A stretch of DNA of 64,000 nt from Mya arenaria (GCF_026914265.1 NC_069123.1:52894949-52958948); one strand, 5' to 3'. Positions 22,310 to 34,800 are shown, numbered from the stretch's first letter. The notes: generated from the sequence alone by a model not told the origin. Numbers and translations are program-made.

Positions 22310-23890
22310 GGGTCCCTAGACTTACCGAAATACGATTATTTACCGAAAGACGGATAAAATTACCGAAACGCATGAAAGTTACCGAAAGACGCCTTCTAAT
22401 GCATTTATTTTTAAATAATCTTGTATATATAATGATGTAGCCAAAAATTATAAAAAAAATATATTTAGAAATAATGACTTTATTGACAAAAGAATTCCCT
22501 TTTTTAGTCAAATAGAGTTATCTCCCGTCGTCAACCGAAATACGATTTATGGATATGGTTAAACTGAAGTAAACATGATAGAAATTTACCAAAAGACGCT
22601 TACTATTGTATTTATTTTTAATATTCATATATATTTGATGATTTTACACATTGTAGCCAAAAAATAGAAAATAATATCTAGAAATAATGAGTTTTTTGAC
22701 AAAAGAATTTCCTTTATTTAGCCAATAAGAGTATTCTCCTGTTCTCAACCGATTTATTGATATGTTTAAGGTGAAGTAAGAACATGACAAATATATACAG
22801 TTAACTTGATACTAAATTTTTATTTTATTTTTCATCATTTCTCTACATACATGACATATACATTTGATTAACATCGAACATGGAAGGCTGCATAAAACAT
22901 AAGTCATACACATAATAAAATTACATGAAATATTGAACGCTGCAAATACAAAATAAAATGATTAACTTACAATATGTATTTAAATCATTGACAAAGACAA
23001 TAAAATTGAGATTGAGTTATAAGAATATATTAATAATTACCTTTGAATGCACCATGCGTATATATGACCATGATTATGAAGAAAAAAAAGTTGTTGTTAC
23101 CTAAGTTCATATGTGCATGGCAAAAATGTTGCCCGAATTGAATTATGTTTCATTATTATGTGCAATATTTATTATAAACTATGTAGATATCTTCATCGTT
23201 GAAATCAAACAGTTAAAGTTAAAATACTTTATTTTTTATGGTTTAGCATGGTGCATTAGAAATAATAGCCAGCATTTCCAGTGTCTGCAATGGATTTGGA
23301 CTAGTCTGAGTCTTCTGACGTACGTGGGCGCTTAAATTTTCTTTTAAATGTCTAGTGCAAAGGACATGGGTAGCATCTGGGAAACTAGATTCAATAGCCT
23401 TGACCAAGGCCTTTTCATCGTCAGTTCCAATGACCAATTTGTCGGAACTGACTCCTAACTTGAGCTTCAGGTGATGGGAAAAGTGACTATATGTTTCAAA
23501 ATCACTGTGGTCGTGTATGAACATGGGGCCTAAGAAAATTGGGGGATCACCAGTGCAGCGGCGATTGACGGACAGTTGTTTGTAACAAGTAACTGTCACG
23601 TGCATTTTACAAAGCATGAAGGTCTTGTCAATGCGGTCCTTTAATGCGTAATTATTACTGTATTGCATTTACTCAACACGTGTCACAGAGCCGAAAATTT
23701 CAACTGCCTATTACATCATTATATTTTAATATTTTTCTCTAAAATTTGGTGTGGTAATGTATTTGTATAATATTAATATAAAAACAATAAAATAAATGCA
23801 TTAGAAGGCGTCTTTCGGTAACTTTCATGCGTCTTTCGGTAATTTTATCCGTCTTTCGGTAAATAATCGTATTCGGTAAGTCTAGGGACC
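22310..23890 (-). mobile_element. Mutator-like (MULE) DNA transposon, internally reduced, with long TIRs
   Basis: Terminal inverted repeats of about 90-110 bp: the left end GGTCCCTAGACTTACCGAA and its following 'ttaccgaaagacgg' phrases are mirrored at the right end (TTCGGTAAGTCTAGGGACC). The flanking decamers GTTAATCACG (22300-22309) and GTAAATCACG (23891-23900) differ at one base and fit the 9-10-bp target duplication of Mutator-like elements. At about 1.58 kb the element is far shorter than an autonomous MULE; it keeps a transposase fragment (see next entry). Confidence 0.85.
23243..23668 (-). pseudogene. MULE transposase fragment
   Basis: An open frame of 141 aa on the - strand within the element. 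It contains PPIFLGPMFIHDHSDFETYS, then VIGTDDEKALVKAI, then SFPDATHVLCTRHLKENL. The GTDDEKAL block with the following C-x-x-H (CTRH) is the usual centre of the MULE transposase domain, probably including the second catalytic aspartate. The N-terminal DNA-binding part and the C-terminal part are missing, so it is a remnant of a full transposase of several hundred residues. Confidence 0.7.
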
Positions 23891-23925
23891 GTAAATCACG
23901 TGATAAGGCACGGAAGCGAAGAAAT

Positions 23926-23941
23926 ATGGAACAAGAAACTG
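23926..23941 (+). other. Candidate first exon (start codon and splice donor)
   Basis: ATG GAA CAA GAA ACT G is followed by GTATGC, a usable splice donor, next to the CpG-rich flank of the MULE. If spliced to the exon at 25281, the short frame would read 10 codons and stop at a TGA that overlaps the ATG at 25294. It could therefore be a 5' leader exon with a small upstream frame. No transcript evidence is available. Confidence 0.3.
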
Positions 23942-24445
23942 GTATGCTATTGCATGAACTATAGATAAAAAACTTGCATTTTTGAAAAAAAAAGTGCTTA
24001 CTCTTTGAATAAGATACAATGGCGTGGAATATTCTGTAAACATACCGTTAGTATAAACATTATGCACGTCTGCTAAAGGTTACAGTGCAGACGGTTACAG
24101 ACAACTATTACTGACTTGTAAACAAAATGCAACTACTGTACTGAGTTTTTGCATTTTTAAAAAAAAAATTACTTGCCTAGATTACAGTAGTTTTTAAATA
24201 AAAATAATTTTGATTAGAAATATGCTGTCATAAAAATTACAAGCAACAAGAAATAAGCCCTGAATGGGTCTAGTTTCAAAAACTTGAAAGATTCAGTCTT
24301 TAACTGAGAGGAGTATTATGAGTGATGCGTCTGAGAGGCTTGGACTAGTATAAAAGGTTTTTGAAAAATTTACCATTCAATGTTTAATTTTTTAAATAAA
24401 AAAACCTCAAATTTCTTCGAAGAAAACAAGTAAAGTTCTCATTAA

Positions 24446-24788
24446 AGCTGCACTCTCACAGACATACCGTTTTGACAACTTTTTTATTTTTTATCTTGGA
24501 AAGAGCAAATTTTTGCATAAATATCTGCAAACATATAATAAAAGATTGCTGACAAAAGATCAGATCGCAGATTTTCATATTTCGAAAATTAATTTTATGG
24601 CTTCAACCTTTATGAACGGTTTAAGAAAAATGCATAAAACATCAATTTTTTAAATTAAAATATATAGATATCGATTTTTTGTCATCAGTCTTATAAAACT
24701 GGTTTCCATGCATTTCTGCAAAAATTGGCTTGTTCCAAGACAAAATGTAAAAAAGTTGTCAAAACGTTCAATCTGTAAGAGTGCAGCT
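24446..24788. mobile_element. MITE with TTAA target duplication
   Basis: A 343-bp element. The left end AGCTGCACTCTCACAGA and the right end TCTGTAAGAGTGCAGCT are inverted, and both sides carry TTAA (24442-24445 and 24789-24792). Inside, 'tgcataaaacatcaattttt' and the partner at about 24580 give extra self-complementarity. TTAA duplication is typical of piggyBac-type insertion. No coding frame is present. Confidence 0.82.
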
Positions 24789-25280
24789 TTAACATCATTG
24801 TTGACTTGCAAAAAGTTTAACTTTGGTAGTAAATGTAAAAAAATATTCAAGATATTCATAGTAAATTTTGTACAATGTCATCACATGTGTAACAAGGCCA
24901 TAACAATTGCTTAAGTCATTTCTGAGTTGTGCCCCTTGATAGTCATGCAAAAAATGTAACTTTGCCTATAGCTTATTTAGCCGTTCCAGATATTCAAATA
25001 AGTATACACATGTTTCCAGTGACTAAATTGGTATCCCCATATAAAACAATGCCAACAATTCTAGATTTCATAATTATCAAGGTATGTTCTGTTTCAATTG
25101 AAAAGAAAACAACAGACAAGCTTTGGGATCCACTTGCAGTGCTGTTATCTTGATATCTGGTAGATGTTGTCCAGCAGGAAAGCAAAGATTTTTACCTGGT
25201 CACAGTATTGACAAAGACAAGCAATGATTTTGTGTTTAGGTTTATGTTATTGTATTACATGATTTCTAATTGTTTTGCAG

Positions 25281-25440
25281 TGCCATCCCTGAGATGAAAC
25301 CAGATACTCTGGAGGAGCTCAATAAACTGGTGGCAGCAGTACGAACATCCCTCCATGCCCGACGTGCTGAAAATTCAAAATGTATTCAGAGAACTTTCTC
25401 TGGAGATGATAGAACCTGGAAGCACCCAGGAGATATAGAG
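25281..25440 (+). CDS. TET: Candidate 5' coding exon of TET
   Basis: A 160-bp segment between TTTTGCAG and GTAGAT. It is open in one frame with protein-like content: AIPEMKPDTLEELNKLV, then AVRTSLHARRAENSK and RTFSGDDRTWKHPGDIE. It ends in phase 0, matching the phase-0 start of the large TET exon at 37741. An in-frame ATG at 25294 could be the start, giving 49 residues before the large exon. I do not recognise a domain. The 12.3-kb intron to the next exon is long but plausible. It could instead belong to an unrelated transcript. Confidence 0.45.
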
Positions 25441-26031
25441 GTAGATAGAATTTATTGTTTGAATACTGCAATTGTGTATTCAAACTGTCAACATCAGGTG
25501 AACTTTCAGTAACTGTTATTCAAATTACATAACACACACTGAAGGACTATGTTAATCATGTATACCACATTCTGATTTATAATGTGCAATTATTTGCCTA
25601 AGAACCCATTTGACAAACAGCTATGGTAATATATTGTATCTGTATTGTATCTGCCAGTGGGAACCCTGAGTCATGTACTGTACACTCATGGGTAAGACCC
25701 TATTTCCGTGACCAAAACAATGAATTTATCAGTTGGCCGAAGAATTACGATGGCACCATTCCTTGTAGGAAATGGCGTGGAAACTATAAGAATCTCATTT
25801 AAGATTAATTTTGTATAAATCATAATAGACTATGATGGCTCTTAAGCACTGCTTACGAATTGCCACATTGCGAAATTTTATTGACAGAATACACTCACAA
25901 AAATGTGTGACAGAATTATTCCATCATCTGTCATTTACTTTTCGAGACATTTGAGGTTGTGTTTTGCATTTATATTTTTTGAAACATGAAGTGTTATATT
26001 GGAAAAAAAAGTTTTGTTAATAGAATTAATT

Positions 26032-26830
26032 CAGGGATAATTCTATGTAAGATTTTCAATGAGAGAATTGCTCCCATTTGTCCAAAATTGGTAAGAGAAT
26101 TTAAATTTCAGTGAGATTTTTATAATACATGGATAACGCAGTGAAAAATTAATGCATAACAGTAACTTTATTCATAAATATCAATACGGTATATTTACAA
26201 ATTTACAATATATAGATATGATATATGCATTTGTTTGACTAAAAGAAAACACTTGTTAACAGTTCCGACATCATGAACATTCATACTCATCATACTTGAG
26301 CAAAAAAAAAGATTTAGCCATTTTAGCTGATAGGTGCATTGACTTTTTTTACTTGCATTGACTTTTTTGGGGGGAGATGAAGGCTTTCCATTTTTGTTTT
26401 CATCTGAAGCTGGTATTTTATTTTTGTCCAGAGACTTTTTTCAAGGAATGCAAACAACGTTTTCTGATTTGACACTTTGACGCTTCCGATATTGTAGATG
26501 CCTTTAAAATGCAGTGGTAACCCGTGTAAATAAAAGTATTCCGGGTCGCAAAAACGCTTGAAAACAAGTGCGTGGACGATATCGATTAAAACATTCGATA
26601 ACACAAATGTGTTCAATGTATGGAGGCAATTGGTCCGTAATTCAATTAATATAAACAAAAAGCCATCAGTGATTACGATGCTTTATTTTGTAAAACAACA
26701 AAAGGGAAAAGACACAAAATACACAAACTGCGATCAAGCGCGAGAATATCTCGCATTTATATGATTTGGATGCGATTTGAGCGATTTTTATTCGAGAAAT
26801 CGCGGAAATTGCTCACTAGAATTATCCCTG
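26032..26830. mobile_element. Non-autonomous TIR element with CAGGGATAATTCTA ends
   Basis: The left end CAGGGATAATTCTA (26032) mirrors TAGAATTATCCCTG (ending 26830). Both flanks carry TTAATT (26026-26031 and 26831-26836), a possible 6-bp target duplication. A 111-codon frame on the - strand (26658-26323) lies inside; it has Lys-rich stretches but resembles no transposase I know. The superfamily is not assigned. Confidence 0.65.
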
Positions 26831-27021
26831 TTAATTAGAGGGCAGTAAAGCTAAATATTTTGTACACTCTATTTTGGTTATTGGAATACATGATTGATTT
26901 GATTCATATATTTGGCTGTGACATCAAAATTAGAATACAACCTACACTTCAGCCAATAAAATTGCAGATAGGCAATCATTTAGTACTAGGCTTAATCAAT
27001 AAGAATTTCAAAGGGTGTTTA

Positions 27022-28159
27022 GGCCAAATAAAAAAAATGTCTTGTTTCTGGTCACCCGACCGACCTTACTTTTTACCCCCCGACCGTTTTTTTTTTTATA
27101 GCGTAAAGACCGTTTTTTTATAATTAGCGTAAAGTGAGCCGGGATTCCCGGTCCCGGCGCCGAAGAGTAAACCGCGCTATCCGACAGTAATATTATATTC
27201 GTGACGTGTTTTTTATACGGCCGTGTCGAAGATGGCTGGCCCTGCGCAGACGACGTCTGTTACGCATTTGATAGCCATAAAAATAGACAAATGTTCGCAC
27301 TTCGACGGTTGTAGTGTCATTAAAGTTGCCCATTCGCAAACAACAATAAAAAGTCTTTTCATCGATTTACATGGCGAGCGAGAAAATGTCCGACTTGAAG
27401 CTAAATGTTCGGTAAGTTGTATGGTTGTTTAGATATCGTAAAAGGGCCATCGTAAAACAAATAATGCCTCGACCGAGAATGACAGTTTTGGCACCGACAT
27501 TTTCGTAATTCAAAAGACTATCTATACACATATACAAGGTTTATTTGAATCGGACGAATTAAGGCAAAATAATGCCGACGAAGCGTGAATCATTATGCTG
27601 AGTGAATGGATTTAAATACTTCGTCTCTCTCAAATACCGAACGTCATATTAAAACGTTTCATTTTTGGACCTGCGTTTTTAATGTTTTAAAGGATTAAAA
27701 TTAATTTTCTGTATGAAGAACCATTGACATTACACTTAGTTAGGTGCCCGATACTATAATTAAAGCAGATAGAAGAATGAAGGGGCGATCTCTTATCTGG
27801 GTTATTTGATCAGTTTGCTTTTAATAAATAAAGTAGGAACTGTGGTCATTTAGATAAAAAGAGCTCCAGATATAAAACAAATTCTAGTCTTGGACTTCTT
27901 GCTTCTTGTCATGTAATAGTGCTGTTGTTGTTCTGTTAAACTAATAAATACATAAATATGGTTATAAACTTGTGTCCAGTTTCCTTTAAGCCATATTTGA
28001 TGATGTTGTATTGGCAGACAATGTTTCATCATTTTTCAAACGCTATACTATTTCATTCCAAAGGTTTGAATAAAAAAAAACAACAAAAAAACACCTACCT
28101 ACCGACCCTGTTTTTTTTGAGGCATGTGACCAGAAACAAGACATTTTTTTTATTTGGCC
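27022..28159. mobile_element. PIF/Harbinger-like element, TTA target duplication
   Basis: The left end GGCCAAATAAAAAAAATG, continuing through 'tcttgtttctggtcac', is matched perfectly and inverted at the right end (about 34 bp). TTA flanks both sides (27019-27021 and 28160-28162). Inner 'cgaccgacc' and 'ggtcggtaggtagg' tracts are partly mirrored. A 3-bp TTA duplication with GGCC-type ends suits PIF/Harbinger. There is no transposase; the interior holds a GC-rich, exon-like segment (next entry). Confidence 0.75.
27232..27411 (+). CDS. Exon-like frame with strong splice donor inside the Harbinger-like element
   Basis: ATG 27232 in a good start context (GAAGATGG) opens 60 codons: MAGPAQTTSVTHLIAIKIDK, then CSHFDGC, ending ERENVRLEAKCS. 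It ends in phase 0 exactly at TCG followed by GTAAGT, a strong donor. The 100 bases upstream are unusually GC- and CpG-rich for this window ('gtcccggcgccgaag'). It looks like a promoter plus first coding exon, either captured by the transposon or contributed by it. I recognise no family. The phase would also allow splicing to the TET exon at 37741. Confidence 0.35.
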
Positions 28160-28522
28160 TTAAAGGTCCACCTACTGCCACTCATCCAATACACACTCCC
28201 TGTGTCATATATTGTGTTGACAATTTTTCAGCGAATGAGGATGTATTCTAAGACTGTTAGATAACCTGTAGTAATATTTTAATGATTAAGAAGGGCACTT
28301 TTGATACACTCACTCTGCCCATTGTTAATCATTAGAATGTTTCTTCATGTCATCTAACTGTTACTTTATGATCAATTTTCCTGAAATTCACCTACCAGGT
28401 CTTATTACAGAATCAGAAAGTTTAAATTTTGTTAATGCATGCATAAAATTTCCTTATCTTTTCACTGGTTTTACTTTAAACATTTCTTCCCTATCTCATT
28501 AGAATGTGTTTCTTTTTTTTTA

Positions 28523-29478
28523 TGCCCCCGAAGGTGGGCATATTAAAATCGCACCGTCCGTCCGTCCGTCCATGTGTCCGGCTCAATAACTCGTGTCAGG
28601 GCTGTAACTTTCCCTTGTATGGACAGATTTTAAAATAACTTGCCACATGTGTTCCACATACCAAGACGATGTGTCGCCTGCAAGAACCATGCCTCTACCT
28701 CTAAGGTCAAGGTCACACTTAGAGTTTATTCACAATGGAGTGCTGCATTTAGGACATAGAGTATAGGTTGTCGTGTCCGGGCTGTCACTTTCCCTTGTAT
28801 GGACAGATTTTAAAATAACTTGCCACATGTGTTCCACATACCAAGACGACGTGTCGCCTGCAAGAACCGTGTCCCTACCTCTAAGGTCAAGGTCACACTT
28901 AGAGTTTATTCACAACGGAGTGCTGCATTATAAGGACATAGATTATAAGTTGTTTTGTCCGGGCTGTAACTTTCCCTTGTATGGACAGATTTTAAAATAA
29001 CTTGCCACATGTGTTGCACATACCAAGACGACGTGTCGCGTGCAAGAGCTGTGTCCCTACCTCTAAGGTCAAGGTCACACTAAGGTGTTTATTCACAACG
29101 GAGTGCTGCATATAAGGACATAAAGTATAGGTTGTTTTGTCCGGGCTGTAACTTTCCCTTGTATGGACAGATTTTAAAATAAATTGCCACATATGTTCCA
29201 CATACCAAGACGATGTGTCGCATGACAGACCCGTGTCCCTATCTCTAAGGTCAGGGTCACACTTGGGTGTTTATTCACAATGGAATGCTGCATATATAAG
29301 GACATAACAGTGTCGGTTGTCAAGTATGGGTGTTATTTTTTGTTTAGAGGCAATTTAAAATAACTTGCCATATGTATTTGACATGTAAAGGCAAGATCAA
29401 CTTTTCATGTACTGACCTTGTTCATAGGTCAATGTCACAATCAGGGGCATTCGTCACATACTGTGACAGCTCTTGTTT
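28523..29478 (-). repeat. Tandem-core interspersed repeat, 180-182-bp units
   Basis: The element opens with TTTATGCCCCCG, then a (CCGT)n tract, then about four units of 180-182 bp anchored by 'gggctgtaactttccc' at 28599, 28779, 28961 and 29143, then a decayed unit, and closes with CTGTGACAGCTCTTG. Relative to the copies at 7295 and 61262 it is inverted and carries a different core. No coding capacity. Pearl-like. Confidence 0.8.
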
Positions 29479-31680
29479 TTTATTGATTTAGAAAGAAATA
29501 GCTTTTAAACATATTTTCTTGCAAACTAGACAAGTGACCAGAGCTGGAATATATGTATCTATCAAGTGTTTCAGGTACGGATCGAAAATTCCGACCGGAG
29601 GCTTGCCCAGATACGGGCCACGCAGCATGCCATAGGGTCGGATTTTAAAACCAGACCAGAAAAACATGATTGATATTTTTTCTTGCATATATCTAAAATT
29701 ATCAATTTGTGGAAAGTTGACATAGAAAAAAATGCACATTTCACCAAAAAGTGTGTGTGAAGTTTTTTACTGACATCATAAAATGCAGTGATTTTAAATC
29801 ACTATTGATAACAAATACTTCCTCTAAAAATCGCGTTTTCACAATTATTTATGTTCAATTTTAATTAAAAGCTATGCATACTTATATATTTGATTGTGCT
29901 TTATTGAGATGGCATAATATACTTTTCATAAACCAAACAATAAAAGAAATAAATGACGCGTTGTTGCGTGTAACTCATCTTACATGGTAGGTGTAAGACG
30001 GGTTTTTCCAGCACTGGTCACATGACCGGAAACTCATGTCTAGTATGCAAGATAAATCGTTCTTACTCCGCACAAAAAAAACAAGTCCAGCACAACAATG
30101 TGCCAATTTAAAATATTTAATTGTAATTTTTATGCACTTTAAATGATGGAATTTCAAAAAGCAAAAAAATTATTTAAAAAAAAAGCAGAAAAAAGTGACA
30201 ACATGATTTTAACTTGCTAATTGTTCTAAGAAACTATAAAATGTCAACTGAAAACTCCAAATTATTTTGTGTCATTACGTTAGTAAAAAACACTCCAAAA
30301 ATGTGTTTTCGCGACAAATTTTACTGAATGCAAGAGCATCAATTTACGGCACAAATGTTGATGTGTAGAGCTATGCAACTCAAATGAGCGATTTTTGGCC
30401 ATGTTGTTGGTTATCTCCCTTCTAACAAATTATTGTTTTGTCTTAAAATGCAGATAAAAGATAAATGCCTTAAAATTTGCGAAAAAAATAAACTTTTCAA
30501 TTAGAAAGTAGTCGATTTTCAACCTCTGCTAAGGTGAAAAGCTGTGTATTAGAAATGTTTATATATGAAATGCACAAGATGAAATTTCAATGTGGATTTT
30601 CCCAAAATCAACAATTTTAACACATCATGGCTCATAATAATGAGTTTGTTTATAAATAATTATTATTTTTATAAGCAAAGGTGATACTTCTAATGGCAGA
30701 ATGTCATTTCCTATAATTCATGAACATCATTCAGCAACAATTTTCACATCTTTCGTATCTATCTTCAGTTTTTTATTATATAATTACTCCCATTAGTTCT
30801 GATCATTGATCATTGATTAACGTTTTTGTCTGATTTTCAGTCCCCAATATCACTGTGTGGGTGTATTCGCTAAATATTGAAAATTACATTAGAGCATTGC
30901 AATTATTTATTCAAAATTGATCTTTTATCTGGCATTTACCTATAAACCTAAATATCGTCAATGATGAGTAATTTCTAAATATGTTCATTCATTGTTATTA
31001 TATGAGATGCTGTTGCAACAGTTTTAGCTTCTTTAATACAATTCACAGTTTTTCATTGGTAAAAGTATGATGTAGAGCACAAGAGCTAATTTAAGGCAGG
31101 GATTTTTTTTATTATGTTAATCGTATATTCCCGAGTTGAAAATTCGGAAAAAAGTATATATACATTTTTCACTTTTTTCATACATACATTATGCTTTGAA
31201 AGAGTTTGTCTTGTCAAGAATTTGTTTATTTTTAATGAGAAATTTGTTGCTTTTTTTATTCATTTAGTCTGCATTTATCAAATTGGGGAAAAAATATAAT
31301 TTTTGGGGAAAATGGACATTTTTCTCAAGGGGAAACAGCCTTTTAAAGTCAGTAAATTGCACCAATAAAAATCACTGTTAAGGACACCATCTTTCGGCCA
31401 CAGAAAAAGTGAGAGTAATAATGAATGCTAGTCCCAAGATTTGGTGATTCATTCAAGTTGTCAGTTTATACTGAAGAATAAAAATATGAAATGATCTGTC
31501 TATGAGCTAAAATAGCCTGTATTGGTTTAAAGATTGAAAACAACAACACATTAACTGCATCAATGAAGGATTGTTTTGATTCATCTAAATAATGATTATG
31601 AAAGATTAATCAATATTCTAATGATAAATGAATCAGTATGTATACAATCGAAACTTAAAAAGTGTATTCTTGATGAATAT
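29479..31680. other. AT-rich intronic stretch
   Basis: No exon, RNA gene or clear repeat was recognised. A small GC-richer patch at about 29570-29660 ('cagatacgggccacgcag') may be repeat-derived. The DNA is presumably part of the long 5' intron of TET. Confidence 0.35.
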
Positions 31681-31689
31681 TCATCTACT

Positions 31690-31870
31690 CGCTTGGTAGA
31701 TTACCAATATCAGGGCGGGAAGAGAGGTCATGCGGGTGATGTTTGTAAACACTGGCGTACTCCACAGAGAGTCTAGTCTGCTGAGCTAGCGAAATGTTAT
31801 CTCCTGCCCGGCTTGTCTGTGGCTGCCTACTTGTTGCATCACTGTCTCCGGTATTTACAATATGTAATAT
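31690..31870. other. GC-richer island in the TET 5' intron
   Basis: About 180 bases stand out from the AT-rich surroundings. The - strand is open for 57 codons ending at a stop (NTGDSDATSRQPQTSRAG... ...DIGNLPSE) and the + strand is also open for about 30. No convincing 3' splice site precedes either frame. It could be a regulatory element or an old exon remnant. Confidence 0.25.
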
Positions 31871-34800
31871 TACAAAATTTTTTAATGATTCTATCATTTC
31901 ATGTCAAATTTGTAGTAACATTTTGTAACTAAGTCCCTCAATTTTGTATTCATGATATTCAAGTCTTACATGCTTTTATAAATATCATATTTATATATGA
32001 AATGTGCTAAATACTAGTGTATTAACTTGTCTTTATGATGTTAAGCAAAAGTACATGAATTATTGTCATAGAATAAAGAATAAGTTACTTTAACAGCAAT
32101 TGATATACACTGCCTGAAGGTAAAAACACACTGTAAAACTATGTTTGGGCTTGTGGACTTATGAAAGCTTCATATGATTTGTATAGATTCTGACTAATAT
32201 GAATTCTGCTTTTATACACATGAGCATGAGTAAATTAACATTTATAGAAACATTTGGAAGGAAATTAAACTTCTGTTTGTATATCTAAAGAAACAATTAA
32301 AGGCCCACCTTTGTTTTACCTTAACTGTTTGTTTAATTTACTTTCCTCAAAAAATGTACTTGAGCAGGGTCAATATCTCTTTTTCATAATTTGTTAAACT
32401 AGTTTTTATTTCAGAATGAACAAAAATATATGCTGAATTAAAAAACAACAAATAATACTAACAACAGTATTTATTTAAGAAATTGAGAAGTTTTCTTTTT
32501 ACTATGATTGAAAAGTTATCTAAAATCTCAACTGTCCAGTCAGGAGACACAGGCCATTGACCACTGGTCAGTCCCTGAATCTTTGTCCCAGCTAGGTCAC
32601 AGGGTCAACACCCACATTCAATATTTAAAATGAGCCCTTTTTTCACAGCCTCATAATTGAATAATAGATAATTAGCTCCCAATATTGGACAGGATGCTAT
32701 AACTATACAGTCACTAATTAACTTGTACATTGTCAATGCAAATGAAGCCTTGGGCAATACAGGAAAAACTGCTGTTATCTAATTTATCTGAAACTTTTAA
32801 TGTTCCAACTTTATCTTGTATTTGCCATCTTTATCACTGGTTTATTAACTCCATGTTTCAAGTATTTGTAGTTCAATGTTATCCAGACAGTGGTACAGTT
32901 GTGGCTGACTTGATTCACGTACACCAATTTATCTTGCTTTACCTTCTACTGCAAATGGACTAGTCTGAGTCACCAATACAACATTTACAGTGAGTTTATT
33001 TGCATTTTACAGCCAGGGGAGACAGGTTTTGAGAAAGGAGCAATAATAGCAATATTGACTGGCTATTGGACTCCATTCTCTACTTCTCATGGAGTATCAA
33101 TCAATAAGGCTTTGCCATTGTTTGTTGAACTAGCAAAGCTAGCCACTGGGTCATCTGGCTTGAAGAAAATTGGATTTTATATTAGCAGATTGTGTATTGT
33201 TGTACAAATCCAGCTGTGTATTGTATGGTTAAACTCTTTGCTTTGGATGACTTATCTCCAATGTTGGTTAGTGTCTGACTTTACTCGAGCATGGATGTGT
33301 ATATTTACTGATCTTCCAGAGGAAGATAAAAGAAATACCTTTGTTACACAGAGAATTTGGACATGTGACTAGGAATTCACTACAATCAATACAGGTATAT
33401 GTTTACAGTATATTGTGGTTGAATGTATGAATACTAATAGCAGGTTTGTACATGTGCTTAGTTTATATTTAGGCCATGTATTTATACCATAGTGGTGTGC
33501 ATAGTAAATAGCTGATAGTTTAATTCACTGAATGTTTTGTGTTGGCTGTTTATGATCGCTGGATTAGCTACTGTTTACAGTTTTAACCTCCTGGGAATTT
33601 CTTGCTATCTGTAGGTACTGGTATGTATGCGTTTCCCAGTCTTTTCATGCTTGTGATACTGTAGTGGCATGGCCTAGTTTTACTAGCTGAATGAGGGGTA
33701 AATATGGCTGAATCAACTTGTGAATAAATTAACATATTGATTAGTAAATGATCTTCATGAATCATGTAATATTTACACTTCAAAGCAAGAGTTGATATTT
33801 CATCAATAATTCATTTTCATCTATTACCAATCAGCAAATTGATTTAGATTTTTGTACTATCGTTTAGTTTTAGATCCTTCATAGATTATTTGTCATTCTT
33901 AATTCATAAGGTTGAAAGAACGTTTATCCAGATTATGATATCTGTTATTATCTGAAAGCGTGCAACATTTTAATGTCACGTACATGAATGGTATATATTC
34001 TTTATTTTGAGCGTAACATTAATCTGGTTAAGCTTCACTGCACGGATATTAATCGCTTTAAAAATGTTTGGATATCTTGCGTATTGTCGATTACCAATAT
34101 CAGAATCAAAGAGAGCGCGTTTAGCTTATATACCTAGCATACCATACACTTCTCATATAGAATGGCTTTGTTACGCTTTTACTACGAATGCACCATTGGA
34201 AATACCCAATTCTAAATTTAGCGCAAGCTTTGTATAGCTTGCCGTATTGCCAGATCGTTATCTTGGTTACTCTCCTATACTGCATGGCCGTTAAGTATGA
34301 CTTTGGCTTGTAGAATATCTTGCTTTGGAATCTGACCATTTAATTGTTTGTAATCAATTGATTACAATTAAGATGGGAGGATTAATGGAATAAGAAATTA
34401 AAAACTGATTTTTTATTTTAATCGTGAAATGTCTGCGTATTGAAAAATGACGTTTTTAAAGATATGAAATCGTTCATTCAATTTCCCCTTGCGTTTTTGA
34501 TTAAGCTAATATGATATATGATTTAGTAACGCGAAATGGAATGGTGATTAAGCATGTTAATTATTTTCAATCTTCACGGAAGCCTTTTTTTTGTTGTAAA
34601 TTATATAAATAAAAAAGACAACAATAAAAACCTTAGATGTAATAAAAGTGTTCGTTTAAAATGTTATTCAAGGTCATCTTTGAGACGCATTTGATTATTA
34701 GCCATAAAGAAATCATTGTATTGTTGAGGTGAACGAGAAATGAAAAAGCGAAAAAGATTAAATAAATATGAACATCTTCATGAAAAGAGAAGTTGAAGTT

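Larger units (their letters stand above)
21987..23925. promoter_or_regulatory. Divergent promoter region split by a transposon
   Basis: SCPEP1 starts leftward at 21986, and an exon-like ATG starts rightward at 23926. Without the element at 22310-23890 and one 10-bp duplication, the two starts would lie about 350 bases apart, typical of a shared bidirectional promoter. The host flanks (about 22220-22309 and 23891-23930) are richer in CpG than their surroundings ('gcacgagccgg', 'cacggaagcgaag'). This role is inferred from position and composition. Confidence 0.45.

Noticed and set aside
28773-29201. Frames on both strands over the 180-bp units
   Set aside because: They follow the repeat period and are not conserved as protein.
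33013-33369. 119-codon open stretch behind TTTACAG in the TET intron
   Set aside because: No recognisable domain, no clear donor before the stop and ordinary intron composition. The acceptor could be chance. Worth keeping only if RNA supports it.
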